Below are positions 1 to 8,711 of a stretch of 64,000 bases of DNA, in pieces. Location of the stretch: NCBI GenBank assembly GCA_913060875.1, contig CAJXSL010000016.1:62001-126000 (forward strand). The letters are read 5' to 3'. Position 1 is the stretch's first letter, and each line of letters starts with the position of its first letter. This DNA comes from an uncultured Desulfobacteraceae bacterium (GTDB lineage Bacteria > Desulfobacterota > Desulfobacteria > Desulfobacterales > UBA5852). The position numbers and the translations under genes were made by a program. The notes under the pieces were generated by a model. The model was not told the origin of the DNA, searched no databases, and saw only the letters and a program-made list of their open reading frames with translations.

Positions 1-1
1 C

Positions 2-1375
2 CGGGCTCCGGAAAAGCGGGTGGCCCAGTGGCAGAAGATGGGCATCGACCCGCGCGGCATCGACCGCGAAATCGTGGAGATTATGCACCGCACCCACATC
101 GGCGTGGACAACGATCCGGTCAACCTGATCCTCCAGGGCCTCAAGGCCTCCATTGCCGATGGCTGGGGCGGCTCCATGGTGGCCACGGAAATCTCCGACG
201 TGCTCTTCGGCACACCGGAACCGGTGCGCTCGACGGCCAACCTCGGCGTGCTCAAGGAGGACCAGGTCAACATCGTGGCCCACGGCCACGAACCGGTGCT
301 CTCGGAGATGATCCTGGCGGCGGCCGCCGACCCGGACCTGGTGGCCAAAGCCCAGGCGGCCGGTGCCAAGGGCATCAACGTGGTGGGCATGTGCTGTACG
401 GGCAACGAAATCATCATGCGCCACGGCATCCCCCTGGCCGGCAATTTCATGCAGCAGGAGCTGGCCATCATCACCGGCGCCGTGGAGGCCATGATCGTGG
501 ATGTGCAGTGCATCATGCCGGCCCTGGGCGACCTTTGCGAGTGCTTCCACACCAAGTTTATCTCCACCTCCTACAAAGCCAAGTTTCCGGGGGCCGTCCA
601 CATGCAGTTCGGCGAGGAAAACGGCCTGTCCATCGCCAAGGAAATTGTGGCCGCGGCCGTGGAAAACTTTGGCAACCGGGTGCCGGACAAGGTCTTCATT
701 CCCGAAGAAAAAACCGACTGCATGGTGGGTTTCAGCGCTGAGGCCATCATCAAGGCGTTGGGGGGCACCCTCGATCCTCTGCTGGACGCCATCAAGTCCG
801 GTGCGATCAAGGGGATTGCCGGTGTTGTGGGCTGCAACAACCCCAAGATCAAACACGACGAGGGGCATGTGGAACTCGTGCGGGAGTTGATCAAAAACAA
901 TGTGCTGGTGGTAAATACCGGCTGCAATGCCATCGCCACGGCCAAGGTGGGCCTGATGCTGCCCGAAGCGGCGGAAGAAGCCGGTGACGGACTGAAAGGG
1001 GTCTGCCAGGCCCTGGGGATCCCGCCGGTGCTCCACATGGGTTCCTGTGTGGACATCAGTCGCATCCTGGTGGTCTGCGCGGCCGTGGCCAACGCCCTGG
1101 GCGTTGACATCAGCGACCTGCCCGTGGCCGGTGCCGCACCGGAATGGATGAGTGAAAAGGCGGTCAGTATCGGCTCTTATGTGGTGTCGTCGGGCATTTT
1201 CACGGTGCTGGGCACGGTGCCGCCGGTGCTGGGCAGCCCGGTGGTGACCGAGGTGCTGACCCAGGCCGCCAATGACGTGGTGGGGGCCGCCTTTGCCGTG
1301 GAGACCGATCCGGTGAAAGGCGCCGGTTTGATGATCGCCCACATGGACAAGAAGCGCCAGGCGCTGGGCATTTAA
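2..1375 (+). CDS. cooS: Anaerobic carbon monoxide dehydrogenase catalytic subunit, 5'-truncated by window edge
   Basis: Ni-Fe CO dehydrogenase that interconverts CO and CO2 and passes electrons to a ferredoxin. The frame is open to the window edge, so the GTG at 20 is internal. About 455 of the usual ~640 residues are visible; the N-terminal B/D-cluster cysteines lie upstream. The C-cluster ligand motifs of the CooS family are all recognisable: HGHEPVLSEM (His), GMCCTGNE, DVQCIMP, GCNNPK, NTGCNAIA and MGSCVDISR. It is followed after 33 bp by a CooF-type ferredoxin and then a flavoprotein, the familiar cooS-cooF-FNOR arrangement. No CooA-type regulator or CO-linked hydrogenase is seen, so the enzyme probably feeds NAD(P) or another acceptor, or serves the Wood-Ljungdahl pathway. 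No AcsB is visible, so monofunctional CODH is the better reading. Confidence 0.96.
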   Translation, partial: RAPEKRVAQWQKMGIDPRGIDREIVEIMHRTHIGVDNDPVNLILQGLKASIADGWGGSMVATEISDVLFGTPEPVRSTANLGVLKEDQVNIVAHGHEPVLSEMILAAAADPDLVAKAQAAGAKGINVVGMCCTGNEIIMRHGIPLAGNFMQQELAIITGAVEAMIVDVQCIMPALGDLCECFHTKFISTSYKAKFPGAVHMQFGEENGLSIAKEIVAAAVENFGNRVPDKVFIPEEKTDCMVGFSAEAIIKALGGTLDPLLDAIKSGAIKGIAGVVGCNNPKIKHDEGHVELVRELIKNNVLVVNTGCNAIATAKVGLMLPEAAEEAGDGLKGVCQALGIPPVLHMGSCVDISRILVVCAAVANALGVDISDLPVAGAAPEWMSEKAVSIGSYVVSSGIFTVLGTVPPVLGSPVVTEVLTQAANDVVGAAFAVETDPVKGAGLMIAHMDKKRQALGI

Positions 1376-1408
1376 CGGCAACCCGCGGGAAGAAAAAAGG
1401 AGAAGGCT

Positions 1409-1915
1409 ATGTCACAGCCCAAAGAAATATTCGTCAGGACGGACCGCTGTGTGGGGTGCCGGTCCTGTATCACGGCCTGTGCCGTGGAGCACTCGGCCAG
1501 CAAGACTCTTTTCGGCGCTATTGCCGAGACGCCGCGCCCCAAGAGCCGTGTCTACGTGGAATGGGTGGCGCCGGACCACAAGGTACCCCTGGTTTGCCGG
1601 CACTGCGAGGATGCGCCCTGTATGCACGCCTGCATCAGCGGGGCCATTCACCGGGATGCCGACGGGGTGGTGCGCACGGATGCGGACAAGTGCATCGGCT
1701 GCTGGACCTGCGTGATGGTCTGTCCCTACGGGGTCATCGGCCGCCATCTGGAGGAGCACAAGGCCTATCGCTGCGACCGCTGTCCGGACCGGGAAATCCC
1801 CGCCTGTGTGGATGCATGCCCCACCGGCGCCCTGGTCTATCAAACCGTGCCGGCCTATTCCGGGGCGGCCCGCCAGCATGCCTCCCGGGAGCTTGTCCAA
1901 GCGGAAGGGGGTTGA
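1409..1915 (+). CDS. cooF: CooF-like four-cluster ferredoxin
   Basis: Iron-sulfur electron-transfer protein of 168 residues expected to accept electrons from CooS. Four cysteine groups are visible in order: CVGCRSCITAC, CRHCEDAPCMHAC, CIGCWTCVMVC and CDRCPDREIPACVDAC. This is the DmsB/HycB-type pattern of four [4Fe-4S] sites that CooF shares. An AAGGAG ribosome binding site lies about 6 nt before the ATG. The stop TGA lies two bases before the GTG start of the flavoprotein, so the two are probably translationally coupled. There is no signal peptide, so it is cytoplasmic. Confidence 0.93.
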   Translation: MSQPKEIFVRTDRCVGCRSCITACAVEHSASKTLFGAIAETPRPKSRVYVEWVAPDHKVPLVCRHCEDAPCMHACISGAIHRDADGVVRTDADKCIGCWTCVMVCPYGVIGRHLEEHKAYRCDRCPDREIPACVDACPTGALVYQTVPAYSGAARQHASRELVQAEGG

Positions 1916-1916
1916 T

Positions 1917-3167
1917 GTGAACGAACACCAGAGTCAATACGTCATCGTGGGCGGCAGTGCGGCCGGTATGGCGGCCGCCCACACCATCCGGGCGAAAGAT
2001 GTCCGGGGCACCATCACCGTGCTGTCCGAGGAGCCGGACGTCCCTTACTTCCGGCCCCTGATTCCCTTCCTGGTCTCCGGTCAAAAGCAACCGGAAGACA
2101 TGGCCCTGACCGGCAGCGGGCCTTACATGGGCGCGGACATCGCGGTGAAGACCGGGGCCCGGGTCGCGGCCTGCGACCCGGACAGCCGCAGCCTCACCCT
2201 GGAAGACGGCACGTGCTACGGGTATGAAAAGGTTTTGTTCGCCACGGGCAGCCGGCCCTACGTGCCGCCGGAGATCGAAGGCACCGGGGCCGAGGGTGTT
2301 TTCGCCCTGCGGACCCTGGCCGATGCACGAAGCATGGCTGCACGGGCAGCGCGCACCGCGCACGCCGTCATGCTGGGCGGGGGACTATTGAATCTCAAGG
2401 CCGCTTTCGCCTTGCTGGAACGGGGGGTGAAGGTGACCCTGGTGGTTTACTCCCCCGAGGTGCTCAGCCAGCTCATGGATCCGGAAGACGCCTACCTGGT
2501 CCGCAAGGCCCTGGACGATGCAGGGTTGACCATCCATACCGGGGCATCCGCCACCGCCATCCAGTCGGACCCGTCCGGGGTGACCGGGGTGGCCCTGGAC
2601 AACGGTGAGGAACTGGCCTGCCAGATGGTCTGCATCGGCAAAGGGGTGCGGCCCAATGTGGAATTTCTCCAGGGCAGCGGTGTCGCGGTGGATGGGGGCA
2701 TCGTGGCCGACCGCTTCACGGCGGCCAGCCGGCCGGATACCTATGCCGCCGGGGATGTGGCCGTGACCCACGATCCCATTTCCGGGGCCCCCATCATGAC
2801 CGCCCTGTGGACCAATGCCGTGGAAATGGGGCGCTGCGCCGGGATGAACATGGCGGGTATCAAAACCGCCTACACCGGCACCTTCGGCATCCTGAACGCC
2901 ACCCAGGTGGCCGACGAGCCTTTCGTGGCCATGGGGGTGGTGCACACCAGGAGCGGTGACTATGAAATTCATCGCCGCGCCACCGCGACCACTTTCCGGA
3001 AACTGGTTTTCGATCCCGGCGGCAATCGGCTGGTGGGCGCCGTCTTCGTGGGGGATATCCGCAACGCGGGGCTCTACCGCTACGTGATCCGCGAGAGGAT
3101 GGACGTAACCGGATTCAAACCGGCGATTATCGACCACACACTGCACTACGGGCATTTTATATGCTAG
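1917..3167 (+). CDS. CooF-associated FAD/NAD(P) oxidoreductase
   Basis: Pyridine-nucleotide-disulfide-type flavoprotein of 416 residues. It probably moves electrons from the CODH ferredoxin to NAD(P), as the FNOR gene next to cooS/cooF does in other CO-utilising anaerobes (family knowledge). The N-terminal FAD dinucleotide motif is YVIVGGSAAGMAAA, a second Rossmann motif is VMLGGGLLNLKAAFAL, and the late FAD motif is TYAAGDVA. No active-site CxxxxC is seen, as expected for this group. The frame is open further upstream, but the GTG at 1917 is preceded by AAGGGG at good spacing and starts just before the Rossmann motif. The TAG stop is also the left end of a family A repeat. Confidence 0.9.
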   Translation: MNEHQSQYVIVGGSAAGMAAAHTIRAKDVRGTITVLSEEPDVPYFRPLIPFLVSGQKQPEDMALTGSGPYMGADIAVKTGARVAACDPDSRSLTLEDGTCYGYEKVLFATGSRPYVPPEIEGTGAEGVFALRTLADARSMAARAARTAHAVMLGGGLLNLKAAFALLERGVKVTLVVYSPEVLSQLMDPEDAYLVRKALDDAGLTIHTGASATAIQSDPSGVTGVALDNGEELACQMVCIGKGVRPNVEFLQGSGVAVDGGIVADRFTAASRPDTYAAGDVAVTHDPISGAPIMTALWTNAVEMGRCAGMNMAGIKTAYTGTFGILNATQVADEPFVAMGVVHTRSGDYEIHRRATATTFRKLVFDPGGNRLVGAVFVGDIRNAGLYRYVIRERMDVTGFKPAIIDHTLHYGHFIC

Positions 3168-3310
3168 TGCCCATCCCTAAATGGCATCTTTCGGCCCCTG
3201 GCGGCGTTCTCGTTCGTTTTCAATCCTCGAAATAGCGGGCTATTCCTCCGGTTGAAAACGCGCTCGGGCCTTGCCAGGAACCAAAATCTACCATTTATGG
3301 ACGGACACTA
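3165..3310 (+). repeat. Family A palindromic repeat, copy 1 (146 bp)
   Basis: Element with imperfect terminal inverted repeats. The left end reads TAGTGCCCATCCCTAAATGG and the right end CCATTTATGGACGGACACTA. The inner sequence is nearly identical to 58431-58643 and, in inverse orientation, to 43693-43838. Its first three bases are the stop codon of the flavoprotein gene. No coding capacity is seen. It could be a miniature inverted-repeat element or a REP-like extragenic palindrome. Confidence 0.88.
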
Positions 3311-3884
3311 TGCTAAGCTGTTATGAAAAAAGGGCCAAGCTCAAAGCGTCAAGCTGAAAGGGCGACGCTTTGCGTCGACATCGAAATACCAAACGCGGCC
3401 ATTGCGGCAGGCGCTCTTTTCATGAATGATTAAACCGGCACCAGCCGGCGACTTCGCTGAAAGGTAACCGGGGAAGCGGGAAAGTGAGAAACAGGGGAAC
3501 AGGGGCCTGATGATGGACTCTACTTTCTAATTTCTCACTTCCCCGTTTTCGGAAGATCGGCCCTGGAATCCCCGGACCTTTTTCTCCAACCCATTTGTAG
3601 ACGAAACCGCTACGCGCAAAAAACGCGGGGCATTTTTTGCCGGCCGCTTCCTTGCTGAAATTCCTTTTGTTGTTGATCCGCCGGATCCCTGTCGAACCGG
3701 GAAAATACCTGCCCGCTTTGCACGGAAAAGTGAAACGGAACCCGTGGTTGATCCCAAGTGACAAACGTTGTGCAAAAATAATTGCAAAAATTTTCTTTCA
3801 GCAAATTTTATTGACATGTATGGCGGCCTATATTAGCGTGACGGTCATTCACACCCAATAACTGTTCAACCGAAAGGGGAAATC
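3311..3884. other. Non-coding interval before the amino-acid transporter
   Basis: No convincing gene is seen; overlapping frames on both strands look random in composition. An inverted repeat of about 14 bp (GAAAGTGAGAAA near 3481 against TTTCTCACTTCC near 3531) could form a hairpin. The last 110 bases are AT-rich and hold a TTGACA at 3811, so a promoter for the downstream gene probably lies here, but no -10 box at standard spacing is convincing. Confidence 0.5.
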
Positions 3885-4640
3885 ATGAAAAGATCAATGA
3901 GAAACAGGTGGCTGGCGGGTTTTATTGCAGCATTACTGATCATGACATGCGGCGGTATGGCTTATGCCGAGCAGTTGCGGGTGGGTGTCGATACGGCCTT
4001 CGTGCCCTTCGAATTCAAGGGCAAAGACGGCAAGTACACCGGGTTTGACGTTGAGCTGTGGGACGCCATCGCCAAACGCCTGAACCTGGATTATGAATTG
4101 ATTCCCATGGATTTCAACGGCCTCATTCCCGGATTGACCACCGGCAATCTCGATGTGGTGCTGGCCGCCATCTTCATCAAATCTTCCCGCGAGAAAGCCA
4201 TCGACTTTTCGCATCCCTATTTTCGGGCCGGACTCAAAGTGATGGTGCGCTCCGAGAACAGCGACATTCGGGGGCCTGAGGACCTGAAAGGTAAAGTTGT
4301 CGCCGTCAAAACCGGAACGGCCACGGTGGACTACGTCAATACCTTAGGGGCCAAAAAGATCGTCAAGTTCCCCAATATCGACCAGGCCTATCTGGAAGTC
4401 GTGACCGGCGGTGCCGATGCCGCCATGCACGATACGCCCAACGTCCTTTACTATATCAAGACGGCTGGCCAGGGGCGCGTGAAAGCGGTGGGTCCGGACG
4501 TCAAGGCCGCTTTCTACGGAATCGGTTTCCAGCAGGGCAGCGAATTGCGCGACAAGGTCAATGTGGCGCTGCTGGAGATGATGGAAGACGGTGCCTACGA
4601 CGAACTCTATAAAAAATGGTTTGGTGCGGCGCCCGAATAG
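3885..4640 (+). CDS. Polar amino-acid ABC transporter substrate-binding protein
   Basis: Periplasmic binding protein of 251 residues of the family-3 (GlnH/HisJ) type. It has a clear signal peptide ending near MAYAEQ. Family features include LRVGVDTAFVPFEFKGKDG at the start of the mature protein, YTGFDVELWDAIAKRL, and the D-x-x-x-G-L-T-T-G segment around residue 80. The length is typical. An AAAGGGG ribosome binding site precedes the ATG. It heads an operon with a permease (4787) and ATPase (5506), separated from them by a strong hairpin. The following aminomutase and glutamine-synthetase-like genes suggest glutamate, lysine or a related amino acid as ligand, but the sequence does not fix this. 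Confidence 0.93.
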   Translation: MKRSMRNRWLAGFIAALLIMTCGGMAYAEQLRVGVDTAFVPFEFKGKDGKYTGFDVELWDAIAKRLNLDYELIPMDFNGLIPGLTTGNLDVVLAAIFIKSSREKAIDFSHPYFRAGLKVMVRSENSDIRGPEDLKGKVVAVKTGTATVDYVNTLGAKKIVKFPNIDQAYLEVVTGGADAAMHDTPNVLYYIKTAGQGRVKAVGPDVKAAFYGIGFQQGSELRDKVNVALLEMMEDGAYDELYKKWFGAAPE

Positions 4641-4668
4641 AAGACAACCGGCACTACCGGAAGAAGAC

Positions 4669-4703
4669 CTTACCTGCCGGCCACGTGCCGGCCGGCAGGT
4701 AAG
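4669..4703 (+). promoter_or_regulatory. Intercistronic hairpin between binding protein and permease
   Basis: A perfect 12-bp inverted repeat, CTTACCTGCCGG (4669-4680) and CCGGCAGGTAAG (4692-4703), with an 11-base loop. There is no T-run, so it is not a classical terminator. Such hairpins after binding-protein genes usually stabilise the upstream mRNA and give more binding protein than permease; that role is inferred. Confidence 0.75.
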
Positions 4704-4786
4704 CCCCGGCGGCAAGAAATTGTCCGGGAACCGCCTTCGGACCACGTTACTGGGCCTCAAGACCGCAAAAACGGGAAGATTTTAAA

Positions 4787-5509
4787 ATGGGCTTTGAATT
4801 CAAATATGTTGTCGAATCCATTCCGGCGCTGCTCCAGGGGGCCAAGCTGACCTGGTACATTACCATCATCGGCATCGTTGGGGGGCTCGCGCTCGGGACC
4901 CTGGCAGGCCTCATGCGCCTGGCGGGAACCTCCGCCGTGGGCGGCGCGAGCTATGGCCATTTCCGCTGGCTGGCGATCACCAGCCAGAAGGTGGCCATCG
5001 GCTACATTGAGCTGATCCGCGGCACACCGATCATCGTGCAGGCCATGTTCATCTACTTCGCCCTACCAATGCTGATCGAGGTGACGACCGGGTACAAAGG
5101 CATTCGCTTTGACGCCCTCACCGCTGCGATCATTACGATTATCATCAATGCGGGGGCCTACATGGCCGAAATCGTGCGCGGTGCGGTGCAGTCCGTCAAC
5201 AAGGGACTTGTGGAGGCCGGCATGGCCATGGGCATCAGCCGGCTGCAGTTGATAACCAGCGTCATCGGTCCCATCGCCTTCAAACGGGCCATTCCGCCCC
5301 TGGGCAATCAGTTCATCATCAGCCTCAAGGACACCTCGCTGTTCATCGTCATCGGGGTCGGCGAACTGACCCGGCAGGGGCAGGAGATCATGGCCAGCAA
5401 CTTCAGGGCCCTGGAAATCTGGTCGGCGGTGGCGGTTTGCTATCTGATCATGACCACCGCGTTGGCCCTGATCCTGAAGTTTATGGAGCGAAGGATAAAA
5501 ATAATATGA
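4787..5509 (+). CDS. Amino-acid ABC transporter permease
   Basis: Inner-membrane permease of 240 residues of the HisM/GlnP (MetI-like) type. Hydrophobic segments are spread through the protein. The EAA loop [20 protein letters not shown] lies at about residues 144-163, the expected place for contact with the ATPase. The C-terminal membrane segment ends in [10 protein letters not shown]. The stop TGA overlaps the start of the ATPase gene (ATGA), so the two subunits are translationally coupled. Confidence 0.95.
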   Translation: MGFEFKYVVESIPALLQGAKLTWYITIIGIVGGLALGTLAGLMRLAGTSAVGGASYGHFRWLAITSQKVAIGYIELIRGTPIIVQAMFIYFALPMLIEVTTGYKGIRFDALTAAIITIIINAGAYMAEIVRGAVQSVNKGLVEAGMAMGISRLQLITSVIGPIAFKRAIPPLGNQFIISLKDTSLFIVIGVGELTRQGQEIMASNFRALEIWSAVAVCYLIMTTALALILKFMERRIKII

Positions 5510-6240
5510 GCGCCCTCATCGAATTCAGAGACGTCGGCAAAAGTTTCGGTCCGGTGGAAGTGCTGCACAACATCGATCTGACCATCGATCAGGGTGAAGT
5601 GGTCGTCCTGGTCGGGCCTTCGGGATCGGGCAAATCAACGCTCCTGCGCTGCATCAACGGGCTGGAAATGGTCACCTCCGGCGAACTGGTCGTCGACGGC
5701 ATTCATTTGCCCCGCCAGAAGCGTCGGATTCGTGAAGTGCGCCAGGAAGTGGGCATGGTTTTTCAGCTGTTTCACCTGTTTCCGCATATGTCGGCCCTGG
5801 ACAATGTCGCCTTCGGACCCCGCAAGGTGCGGGGCATGTCCAGGGAAGAGGCGCATGATGTTGCCAAGGATCTTTTAAAGAAGGTCGGCCTGGACGACCG
5901 CAGCCACCACTATCCTGCGGAACTGTCGGGGGGGCAGCAGCAGCGTGTGGCCATTGCCCGGGCGCTCGCCATCAATCCCAAGATCATGCTGTTCGACGAG
6001 CCAACGTCGGCCCTCGACCCCGAGCTGCGGGAAGAGGTGCTCAACGTGATGATTGCCGTGGCTGAGCAGGGCATCACCATGGTGGTGGTCACCCACGAGA
6101 TGAGCTTCGCCAGCAAAGCCGGTTCACGGCTGCTTTTCATGGATGGGGGCCGCATCGCTGAGGACGGTGATCCGCAAACATTGCTGCGCAATCCCAGCAG
6201 CGAACGTCTGCAGAACTTTTTACAACACGTGGGGTACTAG
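5506..6240 (+). CDS. Amino-acid ABC transporter ATP-binding protein
   Basis: ATPase of 244 residues of the GlnQ/HisP type that powers uptake with the preceding permease. Walker A is GPSGSGKST, the signature is [15 protein letters not shown], Walker B is IMLFDEP, and the switch histidine is in VVTHEM. The ATG at 5506 overlaps the permease stop. The frame is open further upstream, but that stretch is only the permease gene read in another frame. Confidence 0.96.
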   Translation: MSALIEFRDVGKSFGPVEVLHNIDLTIDQGEVVVLVGPSGSGKSTLLRCINGLEMVTSGELVVDGIHLPRQKRRIREVRQEVGMVFQLFHLFPHMSALDNVAFGPRKVRGMSREEAHDVAKDLLKKVGLDDRSHHYPAELSGGQQQRVAIARALAINPKIMLFDEPTSALDPELREEVLNVMIAVAEQGITMVVVTHEMSFASKAGSRLLFMDGGRIAEDGDPQTLLRNPSSERLQNFLQHVGY

Positions 6241-6380
6241 GCTCCGACATTTCATAACCAATAACCGTAATCGTCAAGCCGCCCCAGCATCGATCGAGGA
6301 TCCTGCTGGAGGACACTACTGTTGCGCCCTGAAATCAGCCCGCGCCGGCTTGCCCCCTGAAGACCAAGGAGTAAGGCATC

Positions 6381-7577
6381 ATGCAACCTGCAGTGAAACC
6401 AAACATGACGGAAAATCACGCAGCGCTCAAGGGCATCGACTGGCGCCAGCAGGACTGGCGCCGTGAACTGCAGAACAATATAACCACCGTCGATGCGCTA
6501 AAAACGTACCTGCCGCTGAGTGAGAAGGAAGAAGCTGATTTGCGCCGCGTCACGGATATCCATCCCATGAATATCCCTCGCTATTACCTTAGCCTGGTGG
6601 ATGCCGAAGATCCGGACGACCCCATCCGTCGCCTGTGCGTTCCGGATGCCGCCGAGCTTGTCGTGGCCGGTGCCATGGGCGAGACCACCGCCGATCCCTA
6701 CGGTGACGACAAGCACGACAAGGGCAACGGGCTGCTGCACAAATACAGCTATACGGCCCTTGTGGTCACCTCCGAATACTGTGCCATGTACTGCCGGCAT
6801 TGCTTTCGCAAACGCATGGTGGGGTTGTCCAATGAACTGACGGTAAAAAACTTCCAGAAAGCCGCGGCCTATGTCGCCGAGCATCCCGAAATCACCAATG
6901 TTATACTTTCCGGCGGGGACCCGTTCATGCTGCCCACCAAGGTTCTCGAAAAAATGCTGGCGGCCCTGGTCGACATTCCCCATGTAAACCACGTGCGGAT
7001 CGGCTCCCGGGTGCCGGTCAGCTATCCGCTGCGCCTGTTCGATGACGACCTCATGGCAGTGCTCAGGGATTTCAACGACCGCAAAACGCTCTTCGTGCCG
7101 ACCCATTTCAACCATGCCCGGGAAATCACCTCGGAAGCGCGTGAGGCCGTCCACCGTTTGCGCCTATGCGGCATCACCGTCAACAACCAGGCCGTTTTGC
7201 TGCGGGGGGTCAATGATTCGGAGGAGGCCCTCGTGGACCTGATGAACGGTCTGCTGCGCATTGGTGTCAACCCGTATTATCTCTACCAGTGCATGCCGGT
7301 GGCCCGGGTGCGGCACCATTTCCAGGTGCCGCTGAAGAAAGGCATCACCATTGTGGATCGGGCGCGGCGGTATTTCGACGGCTATGCGAAACGCTTCAAG
7401 TACATCATCGGCCATGACATCGGCAAATTGGAGATTTGCGGGCAGATTGACGGCAAGGTTATTTTAAAACAGCTGCACGCCCGCGGCGGGCACGATGAGG
7501 AAGTTTCCCGGCTGCTGGTGCGAGAGCTTACCGACACAGGGGGCTGGCTCGACGATTTGCCGGAGGCAAGCCTCTAA
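6381..7577 (+). CDS. KamA-family radical SAM 2,3-aminomutase
   Basis: Radical-SAM, PLP-dependent aminomutase of 398 residues, close in length to lysine 2,3-aminomutase (~416) and longer than EpmB (~340). The cluster motif is CAMYCRHCF (Cys-X3-Cys-X2-Cys) at about residues 134-141. ILSGGDP and RIGSRVPVSYP match the SAM- and PLP-binding regions of the family. AGGAG precedes the ATG by 9 nt. It moves an alpha-amino group to the beta position; lysine and glutamate are the known substrates. The adjacent amino-acid transporter and glutamine-synthetase-like gene make glutamate 2,3-aminomutase an option, but substrate cannot be read from the motifs seen. No beta-lysine acetyltransferase (AblB) gene is near, which argues mildly against acetyl-beta-lysine synthesis. 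Confidence 0.88.
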   Translation: MQPAVKPNMTENHAALKGIDWRQQDWRRELQNNITTVDALKTYLPLSEKEEADLRRVTDIHPMNIPRYYLSLVDAEDPDDPIRRLCVPDAAELVVAGAMGETTADPYGDDKHDKGNGLLHKYSYTALVVTSEYCAMYCRHCFRKRMVGLSNELTVKNFQKAAAYVAEHPEITNVILSGGDPFMLPTKVLEKMLAALVDIPHVNHVRIGSRVPVSYPLRLFDDDLMAVLRDFNDRKTLFVPTHFNHAREITSEAREAVHRLRLCGITVNNQAVLLRGVNDSEEALVDLMNGLLRIGVNPYYLYQCMPVARVRHHFQVPLKKGITIVDRARRYFDGYAKRFKYIIGHDIGKLEICGQIDGKVILKQLHARGGHDEEVSRLLVRELTDTGGWLDDLPEASL

Positions 7578-7764
7578 GGAACAACGCCGGTCGGGCCAAC
7601 CGCCCGTGCCCCACTTCATCCCGTCCGCCCCGCCGATGCCCGGCGCGGGGCAAACGGGACGAAGGAAAATGGAAACAGACCATTAATCATCGTTTTTAAA
7701 CCCCTTTCGAGGGCGTTGCCCGAGGCCTCCTGCTTTGCGGAAGCGCCTCACTGAGAAGACACTG

Positions 7765-8670
7765 ATGACGACCCCTGCGCCAAATAGCATCGAAGAACTG
7801 AGACGCCTCTATTTCAGCGTCCGCAGCGGAGATCACGAAATGCGGCTTACGGACCGCAACCTGGCCGTTCTCAAGCGAATGCTCGATGAACCGCACGAAA
7901 CGGCGACCAAGTCCATTTCCGAGATTGCCGCTGAAAATGAGATCAACATATCGTCGGTAACTCGTCTGGCCCAAAAACTGGGTTTCAACGGGTTCCCGGG
8001 GTTGAAGGATCTTTTTCGCCAAAATGTCCAGCAGCGCAAACGCTTCTATAGCCAGCAGGTCAGGAAATTCCTGGAAAGGGGACCGGCCGGGGACGATGAC
8101 AAAACCAGTCTGCTGCAACATGTGATACAGGACGAGTGGAGCAATGTCATGCTCATGGCGGAGGCTTTCGAGGAGAAGCAGTTCCGTCGTGCGGTCGATC
8201 TCATCATCAAGGCCAGGGAGATTCAGATCATTGGTCTTCGCAGCAGCTACCCACTGGCCTACTACTTGAGCTTCTACATGAAGATGATCCACAGCGGGGT
8301 ATCCATGATCGGCCAGGCCGGTCACACCCTGGCCGAGGATCTATCGCGGTTAAAGCCCGGCGACCTGCTGATTGCCATCGGGGTCAATCCCTACACACGG
8401 GACACGGTCGAAGCCTGCCGGATCTGCCGAGAGCAGAACGTCGACGTCTTCGCCATTACCGACAGCGTCTCGTCGCCTTTGACCAATGAGACCGAGAATT
8501 ACCTGACCGTATCCATCCAGGGCGACTATTTTTTTAGCCCCATTGCGGCCGCGGTGATCTGCATCGAGACCCTGCTTTCCGAGTTGGTCAACCAGTTGGA
8601 TGACAGTGCCCTTCAGAAACGGCTGAAGTATGCGGAAACCATTTTAGACAAGATGGGCGTCGAGATCTGA
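7765..8670 (+). CDS. RpiR/MurR-family transcriptional regulator with SIS domain
   Basis: Regulator of 301 residues. The N-terminal helix-turn-helix (about residues 30-95) contains SISEIAAENEINISSVTRLA and KLGFNGFPGLKDLF, typical of the HTH_6 family. The C-terminal half is a sugar-isomerase-type SIS domain (IIGLRSSYPLAYYLSFYM; GDLLIAIGVNPYTRDT). It lies between the aminomutase gene and the glutamine-synthetase-like gene, 41 bp before the latter, so it likely controls this cluster. ATG at 7765 is chosen; a TTG at 7735 in frame is possible but has a poorer context. RpiR regulators most often sense phosphosugars, so the real effector is open. Confidence 0.87.
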   Translation: MTTPAPNSIEELRRLYFSVRSGDHEMRLTDRNLAVLKRMLDEPHETATKSISEIAAENEINISSVTRLAQKLGFNGFPGLKDLFRQNVQQRKRFYSQQVRKFLERGPAGDDDKTSLLQHVIQDEWSNVMLMAEAFEEKQFRRAVDLIIKAREIQIIGLRSSYPLAYYLSFYMKMIHSGVSMIGQAGHTLAEDLSRLKPGDLLIAIGVNPYTRDTVEACRICREQNVDVFAITDSVSSPLTNETENYLTVSIQGDYFFSPIAAAVICIETLLSELVNQLDDSALQKRLKYAETILDKMGVEI

Positions 8671-8711
8671 CGGTCGGGTTGGAATCCATCTTCTTCACCG
8701 AGGGAGTCGAT

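Noticed and set aside
20-1375. GTG at 20 as the real start of the CO dehydrogenase gene
   Set aside because: The frame is open to the window edge with matching family sequence (APEKR), and the N-terminal cluster domain is missing.
3420-3861. Small frames of 60-115 codons on both strands
   Set aside because: They overlap one another, match no family, and cover an inverted repeat and AT-rich promoter sequence.
7628-7665. Hairpin after the aminomutase gene as a terminator
   Set aside because: A GC-rich stem (GCCCCGC/GCGGGGC) exists, but no T-run follows, and the next gene continues in the same direction.
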